Source: Planctomycetia bacterium
Lineage (GTDB): Bacteria > Planctomycetota > Planctomycetia > Pirellulales > UBA7805
DNA length: 50,374 bases
NCBI GenBank assembly: GCA_021413585.1
Contig: JAIOQB010000286.1
Span: 1 to 50,374 of the forward strand
Direction: 5' to 3'
Made by a program: the position numbers and the translations under genes. Under the pieces are notes generated by a model, which saw only the letters and a list, made by a program, of their open reading frames with translations, searched no databases and was not told the DNA's origin. This document shows, in pieces, positions 45,519-50,374 of this stretch (position 1 is the first letter of the stretch; every line of letters starts with the position of its first letter).

Positions 45519-45869
45519 TTATTCTCCAGTCGGCACATCGTTGCCCTCCGATTCTATCCTCCCCAGCAATTTCCTGAACTCGGCAGGCACGAGATCACTT
45601 CCGGCATTTGGTTTATTCTTACTTGCAGCAGGTGCAATTAGACCAATCGGTCCGCCGTTGCGCCTGACCATCTTGATCATTCTCTCGACGTGCCTGGTCT
45701 CTCGACTCTGTTCCAACGGGAACGAGCCCTCTTGTCGACAAAACAAGCAATCTCGATTCGCCTCGGCACATTCAACTTGATACTGACAAAACGCCAGCGC
45801 CAGGTCCAGTCCGATCAAGACCCGCTTTTCAACAAGACGACAGGGGATGGTGTACAGTTCCGCCGACAT
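45519..45869 (-). CDS. Unrecognised small protein
   Basis: A 116-residue frame from ATG 45869. The middle has CQYQVECAEANRDCLFCRQEGSF, cysteine-rich in a way that could bind a metal; the tail has no known pattern. It converges on the broken gene at 45501 with a 17-bp gap. There is no clear ribosome site, so it is only a moderate call. Confidence 0.4.
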   Translation of the reverse strand: MSAELYTIPCRLVEKRVLIGLDLALAFCQYQVECAEANRDCLFCRQEGSFPLEQSRETRHVERMIKMVRRNGGPIGLIAPAASKNKPNAGSDLVPAEFRKLLGRIESEGNDVPTGE

Positions 45870-46054
45870 GGATTGGTACCACAACGCTAATGGACGTGTT
45901 GTATTGGATATTGCACTTGTTGAGGCAACGTCGAATCGGGCATGAAATCTGACTTTCGGCCAGATCCGTCAATCCGTCTGAAATGCTAAGGAAAGTGTCT
46001 CAGATTTGGAGGAGAACATCAATTCTTCGCCAGACGATTGACCGGCGGCTTGGG

Positions 46055-46083
46055 ACGGGAAACATTGCCTCCCGTTTTCTTTT
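46055..46083 (+). terminator. Possible rho-independent terminator
   Basis: ACGGGA and TCCCGT pair around a 9-nt loop, followed by TTTCTTTT. No plus-strand gene ends near it, so it could end a small untranslated transcript; that transcript is not otherwise visible. Confidence 0.35.
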
Positions 46084-46257
46084 CCCGCAGAATGGGCGTG
46101 GCCCAATACTCCAGCCCAGAAGGAGCGGAATTCTGGCCGATGATCCCGGCTTTGCGGGCTGGGGAGGGGGAATCCGCGGCCAGGTTACGGGCAGGCGCAG
46201 GGCCTACGCTACCCGCTCGTGGTAAAATGGATGTACTCGTTGCGCCGTGATCCGGCT

Positions 46258-46326
46258 CACTAGCCCGAAGCGCGAGCGAGGTAGGCGTTAAGAGCCATGC
46301 CCCCTCGCTTGCGCGTCGGGCAAGTG
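46258..46326 (+). repeat. Interspersed inverted repeat, family A
   Basis: Begins CACTAGCCCGAAGCGCGAGC and ends TTGCGCGTCGGGCAAGTG. The arms pair with one or two mismatches. It lies 38 bp before the start of the DUF1549 gene. Confidence 0.8.
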
Positions 46327-46363
46327 TCGATCGAACTTCTTAACTTTCACCAAATCTTCGCCG

Positions 46364-48076
46364 ATGACTTTCCGCCGCGGCCTGATCGCGTTGGGAGTGC
46401 TGCTCGTCGCCAGTGTAATGCCGGCGGCGCCGCCTCCCGCTGCGCCGGCCGTTGGCCAGCCCGCCGCGCCGTTGCATATTAATACTGACTCGGCCAAGAA
46501 AGATCCTACGCCCGACTGGCGAACCCGCGTCCGCCGCGAATTGGCGGAACTCATGCCTCCCACGGCGCCGGCGGGGGCCGGCAACCCGGTCGACGCGTTG
46601 CTCGATTCCTGGCGCAAGAAGCAGAAACAACTCCTCCCGCCGGCCAACCCGTGCGACGACCGCGTTTTCCTGCGCCGCGCGAGCCTCGACCTGGTTGGCC
46701 TCTTGCCCGACGAAAAGCAGGTCGAAGCGTTTGCCGCCGATCATTCCCCAACCAAACGCACCGCGCTGGTGCAGCGCCTGCTCGCCGACCGCACGGCGTA
46801 CGCCGAGCACTGGATGACGTTCTGGAACGATCTGCTGCGCAACGACGAAGCGGCCTGGATCGAGATCAATCACCCGCCGATCACCGCCTGGCTGTTCAAG
46901 TCGCTCAGCGACAACAAGCCGTACGACCTGTTCGCCGCCGAGCTGATTAATCCTGGCCCGCAGGGGCCCGTGGGTTTCATCCAGGGGGTCGACTGGAAGT
47001 TCGCCACCAGTGCCAGCGAGACGCCGCCGATGCAGGCCGCCCGCTCGGTCGCCCAGGTTTTCCAGGGTGTGAATCTCAAATGCGCCAGTTGCCACAATCA
47101 CTTTACCCGCCCCTGGAAGCTCGACGACGCCTGGGCATTGGCCGGCTGCTTTTCGACAACACCGCTGGAGTCGCAACGGTGCGACCGGCCGACGGGGCGG
47201 ATCGTCGGCCCGCGTTTTCTATTCGCCGGCCTAGGAGAGATTCCCGCCGATGTGCCGGTGGCAAAGCGGCGCGAAGTGGTCGCCACGATGGTCACCCGGC
47301 CGCGCAATCCTCGCTTTGCCAAGGTGATCGTCAATCGGCTATTCAAGCAACTCTTCGGCCAGGGCATTATCGACCAGGTGGACGACTTTGACGGCTCGCC
47401 CGGCTTCATGCCGGAGTTGCTCGATTATCTGGCGTACGACTTCGCGATGCACGACTACGATCTGAAGCACACGCTGGAGCTGCTTGCTACGTCGAACGCG
47501 TATCAGATGCAGGCCGTGGCGACCGTGCGTTCCGCCGTCAGGGATGATGCCGTCAAAGGTGATGCCGAGCCGCCGTTTGTCGGCCTGCGCGTCAAACGCA
47601 TGACCGCCGAACAATTCAGCGACGCGGTGTCAAAGCTCACTGGATCGTGGCGACGGGCCGAACTCGCCAAGGCCGAAGTTCCCAACCTGCAACCGCGCGC
47701 CTGGCGGTTCCGCGACACCGACAGCCTGGCCGCCGCCCTGGGACGCCCCAGCCGCGACGTGATTCAATCGGGCCGGCCGGACGGAGCGTCGGTGCTGCAA
47801 GCCTTGGAGTTGATCAACGGCGATGTCCTTCGCGACCATCTCACCACTGCCGCGCAGTGGATGCTCAGTGGCCCGCTGGGCCAACAGGCCGACATCGCGA
47901 ATGTCGTCGACACGATCTGCCTGCGAGCCTACTGCCGGCACGCCACGCCCGCCGAAGTGCAGCAAGGCCGCGAACTGCTCGGCACGCCCGCAGCCGCCGC
48001 CGCCGACCGGCAAGCCGGCTGGGAAGATTTTTTGTGGCTCGTCGTGATGCGGGCGGAGTTTCAATATATTGAATAA
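46364..48076 (+). CDS. DUF1549/DUF1553 protein without N-terminal PSCyt1 domain
   Basis: A 570-residue exported protein (signal peptide 1-22, then a Pro/Ala linker). The DUF1549 part begins with FLRRASLDLVGLLPDEKQVEAF and carries one c-type heme motif, CASCH, in LKCASCHNHFTRPW. The DUF1553 part has FAKVIVNRLFKQLFGQGIIDQVDDFDG, ELLDYLAYDF and ATSNAYQMQ. It is about half the length of the family member at 26486, lacking the N-terminal heme domain and the beta-rich insert. The DUF1501 gene follows 253 bp later on the same strand, with repeats in between, so the pair may still be one unit. Confidence 0.9.
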   Translation: MTFRRGLIALGVLLVASVMPAAPPPAAPAVGQPAAPLHINTDSAKKDPTPDWRTRVRRELAELMPPTAPAGAGNPVDALLDSWRKKQKQLLPPANPCDDRVFLRRASLDLVGLLPDEKQVEAFAADHSPTKRTALVQRLLADRTAYAEHWMTFWNDLLRNDEAAWIEINHPPITAWLFKSLSDNKPYDLFAAELINPGPQGPVGFIQGVDWKFATSASETPPMQAARSVAQVFQGVNLKCASCHNHFTRPWKLDDAWALAGCFSTTPLESQRCDRPTGRIVGPRFLFAGLGEIPADVPVAKRREVVATMVTRPRNPRFAKVIVNRLFKQLFGQGIIDQVDDFDGSPGFMPELLDYLAYDFAMHDYDLKHTLELLATSNAYQMQAVATVRSAVRDDAVKGDAEPPFVGLRVKRMTAEQFSDAVSKLTGSWRRAELAKAEVPNLQPRAWRFRDTDSLAAALGRPSRDVIQSGRPDGASVLQALELINGDVLRDHLTTAAQWMLSGPLGQQADIANVVDTICLRAYCRHATPAEVQQGRELLGTPAAAAADRQAGWEDFLWLVVMRAEFQYIE

Positions 48077-48178
48077 AACCCCCCCTCTCTTTTAGGGAGG
48101 GGTTGGGGGAGGGTAACGCGTTGCCCCGCCAATCGATCGCGATCCAACGCTACGCTTCGTTTAGTCCCAGGCACTCGC
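48077..48178 (+). repeat. Composite interspersed repeat, families D and C, copy 3
   Basis: CCCCTCTCTTTTAGGGAGGG opens the element one base after the upstream stop codon. GGGTAACGCG, CAATCGATCGCGATCC and a diverged TACGCTTCGTTTAGTCCCAG follow. The reverse of this order is seen at 24803-24932. Confidence 0.75.
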
Positions 48179-48186
48179 GAAACGGA

Positions 48187-48295
48187 TCGCGAAAACGCGA
48201 AAGAGCGAAAGCACGAAAACGGAGAGTTGCGGTCGGTAGCACCACAAATCACACAGAAAGTTTTTTCGCGTTTTCGCCCTTTCGCGTTTTCGCGA
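48187..48295. repeat. Large A/T- and CG-rich inverted repeat, family F
   Basis: Left arm TCGCGAAAACGCGAAAGAGC and on to CGAAAAC; right arm from GTTTTTTCGCG to CGTTTTCGCGA. The arms of about 34 nt pair over most of their length around a loop of about 40 nt. The element lies 35 bp before the DUF1501 gene and could fold in the messenger RNA. Confidence 0.8.
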
Positions 48296-48329
48296 TAGTT
48301 TTAGATTCAAATCGCCTGACACCAACTGC

Positions 48330-49802
48330 TTGACCCCCATGCGCAACTACTCCTACCCCGGTTCCAGCGAACTGGATCGACGCCACTTTCTCCGGCTCGC
48401 CGGCATGGGGCTTGGTGCGCTCGCGACCGGTGGCATCACGCTTCGCCCCGCCGCTGCCGCCGCGCCGAAAATCCAACCCACCGCCGACGCCGTGATCTTC
48501 GTCTACATGGGCGGTGGCCAGGCCGCCGCGGAAACGTGGGATCCCAAGCGCTACACGCCATTCACGGCCGGCATGAAGGCCTCGGAAGTCTACTCGACGT
48601 TCCCGTCGATCCCGACGTCGGCCGATGGCGTCAACATCTCCAAATACCTCAGCCAGATGGCCAAGGTGATGCACCACGGCGCGGTGGTGTCGTCGTTCAA
48701 GCCCGGCTTCATGGGCGTGCCGATCCACGTGCGGCACATCTTTCATCTGCACACCTGCTACATGCCGCCGCAAACGGTGGCCGCGCCGTCGATGGGTTCG
48801 ATCGTCGCCCGCACGCTCGGCCCGCGACATCCCGACGTGCCGGCGTTTGTGGACATCGGCCAGCGGCTGGAGTTCCCCGGCCTGACCGCGGAAATCAAAA
48901 CCGCCCACAGCCCCGGCTTCCTGGGAAGCGCGTACGGCCCGTTCGCCATCCCCGATCCGGCCACCGCCGCCTTGGCCGTCCGGCCGCCGGCCAACATGTC
49001 GAAGGAGCGGTTTGAAGAACGTTTCCGCCGGCTCGAAGCGCTGCAACAGCGCCGCGCCGCCGCGCAGCAAACCGCCGACAAGCGCGACGAACTCTTCACC
49101 GCCGTCGAAGGAGCCCGCCGGCTGATCCATTCGCCTGCCGCCGCGGCGCTCGACCTCAGCCTGGAGCCTAAGGAGTCGTACGAAGCCTACGACACGGGCC
49201 GGTTTGGCTTGGGCTGCCTGCTCGCCCGGCGGCTGGTCGAGTCGGGCGTGCGGTTTGTCGAGGTGGCGTACGAGTACGACCCGTTCAAGAACTGGGACAC
49301 GCACGACAACGGCCACACCCGCACCGTGGCGATGAAGAATGAAATCGACCGCCCCCTGGCCCAATTGATCCGCGACCTGCACCAACGGCAGTTGCTCTCC
49401 CGCACGCTGGTGGTCGTGGCCAGCGAGTTCAGCCGGGCGATGCTGGTGGAAGGCGTGACCGACGATCCCGACCCGGTCCGCCGCGAATACTTAAACCGCA
49501 CCAGCGTCAAAGTGCCCGACACGCTGGCCGACGAAAAGTCCTACGGCCTGCACCGCCACTTCACCGGCGCCGGCAGCCTGCTAATGTTCGGCGGAGGCAT
49601 CCGCGGCGGCATACGTTATGGGAAAACGTCCGACGAACCGCCGTTTAACATCGTGGAAAAACCCGTCACCATGCCCGACCTGCACGCCACCATCTACCGC
49701 GCCCTGGGCATCCCCGCCGACCTGTCGTATGAAATCGAAGGAAGGCCGTTTTATGTGACGCCGGATGGAAAGGGGAAAGCGGTGCGGGAATTGTTTGCGT
49801 GA
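48330..49802 (+). CDS. DUF1501 protein, partner of the 46364 gene
   Basis: A 490-residue DUF1501 protein. The start MRNYSYPGSSELDRRHFLRLAGMGLGALATGG has a Tat-like DRRHFLR motif; the first codon, at 48330, is TTG or GTG-like in context (the sequence reads TTG ACC CCC ATG, so ATG 48339 is a good alternative). Family phrases: VIFVYMGGGQAAAETWDPK, MHHGAVVSSFKPG, VRFVEVAYEYDPFKNWDTHDNGHTRTVA and VVASEFSRAML. It differs clearly from the DUF1501 protein at 25019 and belongs to another subgroup. Probably co-expressed with the DUF1549/1553 gene. Confidence 0.88.
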   Translation: MTPMRNYSYPGSSELDRRHFLRLAGMGLGALATGGITLRPAAAAAPKIQPTADAVIFVYMGGGQAAAETWDPKRYTPFTAGMKASEVYSTFPSIPTSADGVNISKYLSQMAKVMHHGAVVSSFKPGFMGVPIHVRHIFHLHTCYMPPQTVAAPSMGSIVARTLGPRHPDVPAFVDIGQRLEFPGLTAEIKTAHSPGFLGSAYGPFAIPDPATAALAVRPPANMSKERFEERFRRLEALQQRRAAAQQTADKRDELFTAVEGARRLIHSPAAAALDLSLEPKESYEAYDTGRFGLGCLLARRLVESGVRFVEVAYEYDPFKNWDTHDNGHTRTVAMKNEIDRPLAQLIRDLHQRQLLSRTLVVVASEFSRAMLVEGVTDDPDPVRREYLNRTSVKVPDTLADEKSYGLHRHFTGAGSLLMFGGGIRGGIRYGKTSDEPPFNIVEKPVTMPDLHATIYRALGIPADLSYEIEGRPFYVTPDGKGKAVRELFA

Positions 49803-49814
49803 AGTGTTGCTGGG

Positions 49815-49842
49815 GTGCCACTGCTGGCTTGCCAGCAGTGCC
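49815..49842 (+). repeat. Perfect hairpin, family E; possible terminator
   Basis: CACTGCTGGC-TT-GCCAGCAGTG, a 10-bp perfect stem, 13 bp after the stop codon of the DUF1501 gene. CCTTTCTTTGG follows, so it may end that transcript. Related to the paired hairpins at 23587-23724. Confidence 0.7.
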
Positions 49843-49960
49843 TTTCTTTGGCCACTTCTTAGCCGTCGCATTTCGTGCCCACTCTCTATTTCAAGACATT
49901 CACCGTGCTGATCTTGCCGGAAATGTCGACATGAAATCATCGGCAGTTTGAATCCCGCGC

Positions 49961-50170
49961 CTACCCCGTCTTCAGATGCGGCTTCAACAGGAACTGCCGT
50001 CGGGCGGCGTCCAGGCAGCGCTGGCATAAGGGGCCGTGGGTTCGGGCCCAGCTTGAAACGTCCCTCTCTTTGCACAGGTGGGCGATCCCCTGCAACGCCA
50101 GCAGCGACGAGCTGGCCGTCATCGCGGCCAGCGGCCGCTCGCACCCACGACAATGTTGCTCAGTGGACAT
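49961..50170 (-). CDS. Small protein with two CxxC motifs
   Basis: A 69-residue protein from ATG 50170 (GGAG about 9 nt upstream). Two pairs of cysteines, CRGC near the start and CQRC at about residue 50, suggest a small zinc ribbon. An internal hydrophobic stretch (SSSLLALQGIAHL) separates them. No family recognised. A start 75 bp upstream is possible but would add residues unlike the rest. Confidence 0.55.
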   Translation of the reverse strand: MSTEQHCRGCERPLAAMTASSSLLALQGIAHLCKERDVSSWARTHGPLCQRCLDAARRQFLLKPHLKTG

Positions 50171-50258
50171 CTCGCAATCTCCGCCTGCTGAAAGGGCGTG
50201 GCGTGAAGAGACCGGCATTATCGGGCTGGCGCCGGGAAATTGCAATAGTCACGCGATG

Positions 50259-50374
50259 TTATTCAAACAGGTCGAAAACCTCAGCGGGCCAATTCCTGCC
50301 CATGTCGTCACTGACCAAGACGAGTATTACCGCTTTCCCCAGGTTGGTTTTGCCAAAGATAAATTGCCTTCCGT
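50259..50374 (-). CDS. Possible C-terminus of a gene entering from the right
   Basis: The minus strand has an open frame of about 38 codons from the edge to a TAA at 50259 (ending WPAEVFDLFE). On the plus strand ATG 50256 also opens a frame that stays open to the edge (MLFKQVENLSGPIPAHVV). Only one can be real. The minus frame has a slightly higher GC3 and a more protein-like pattern (FIFGKTNLGKAVILVLVSDD), and the plus frame has no ribosome site. No family recognised. Confidence 0.35.
   Translation of the reverse strand, partial: GRQFIFGKTNLGKAVILVLVSDDMGRNWPAEVFDLFE

Larger units (their letters stand above)
45870..46363. other. 494-bp intergenic region
   Basis: No gene supported. It contains a possible plus-strand terminator (46055-46083) and a family A repeat (46258-46326). 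Short frames at 45983 and 46038 lack protein-like features. Confidence 0.45.

Noticed and set aside
1-50374. tRNA, rRNA, riboswitch and transposase genes
   Set aside because: No cloverleaf, rRNA-like or transposase-motif sequence was recognised by eye; a covariance-model scan was not possible.

Overview
The window looks like chromosomal DNA of a planctomycete, most likely of the Pirellulales/Pirellulaceae type. This is inferred from gene content, not from a marker gene: no rRNA or tRNA was seen. The pointers are three DUF1549/DUF1553 c-type cytochrome genes (two with a DUF1501 partner in the window), two DUF1559-style pilin-like proteins with an H-X9-DG motif, several Tat-exported Gfo/Idh/MocA oxidoreductases, Ig-like and leucine-rich-repeat lipoproteins, high GC and wide gene spacing.

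Layout. 1-6.5 kb (minus): the N-terminal part of a PSCyt1/DUF1549 protein, an LRR lipoprotein, a large pilin-like/discoidin/alpha-toroid fusion and a LacI-type regulator. 6.8-14.3 kb (minus): an exported xylose-isomerase-like TIM-barrel protein, a 1128-residue cytochrome/discoidin/beta-propeller protein and two Tat-exported Gfo/Idh/MocA proteins. 14.9-24.8 kb (plus): a third Gfo/Idh/MocA protein, a large glycosidase-like protein, a GH29 alpha-L-fucosidase, a DUF3472 protein, a calcineurin-type phosphoesterase and a type I phosphodiesterase. Together 5.4-24.8 kb reads as an exported sugar-breakdown locus, with no SusC/SusD or sulfatase gene, and the LacI-type gene may control it. 25.0-29.7 kb (minus): a DUF1549/1553 gene followed by its DUF1501 partner.

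29.9-33.0 kb (minus) is different in character: a Y-family DNA polymerase, 9 bp later a short SRAP/YedK-like protein, then two palindromes and a packed set of four small unrecognised genes. It looks like a compact SOS-type mutagenesis or DNA-repair cassette with unknown passengers and is the best candidate here for an undescribed system. 33.3-38.3 kb holds an Ig-repeat lipoprotein, a DUF1559 pilin-like protein, an alpha/beta hydrolase with a possible RcpC/CpaB-like N-terminus and a small membrane protein. 38.3-43.2 kb has small unknown proteins, a metallo-beta-lactamase-fold gene broken by a deletion, membrane proteins and a SUKH (SMI1/KNR4) lipoprotein. 43.3-45.5 kb is a glycosidase-like/FGE-like fusion split by a frameshift. 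46.4-49.8 kb (plus) is a second DUF1549/1553 plus DUF1501 pair, and the right edge has a small double-CxxC protein and an ambiguous partial reading frame.

The intergenic DNA is rich in short interspersed inverted repeats of at least five families, several present in two to four copies across the window. They were found by eye, so the copy lists are probably incomplete.
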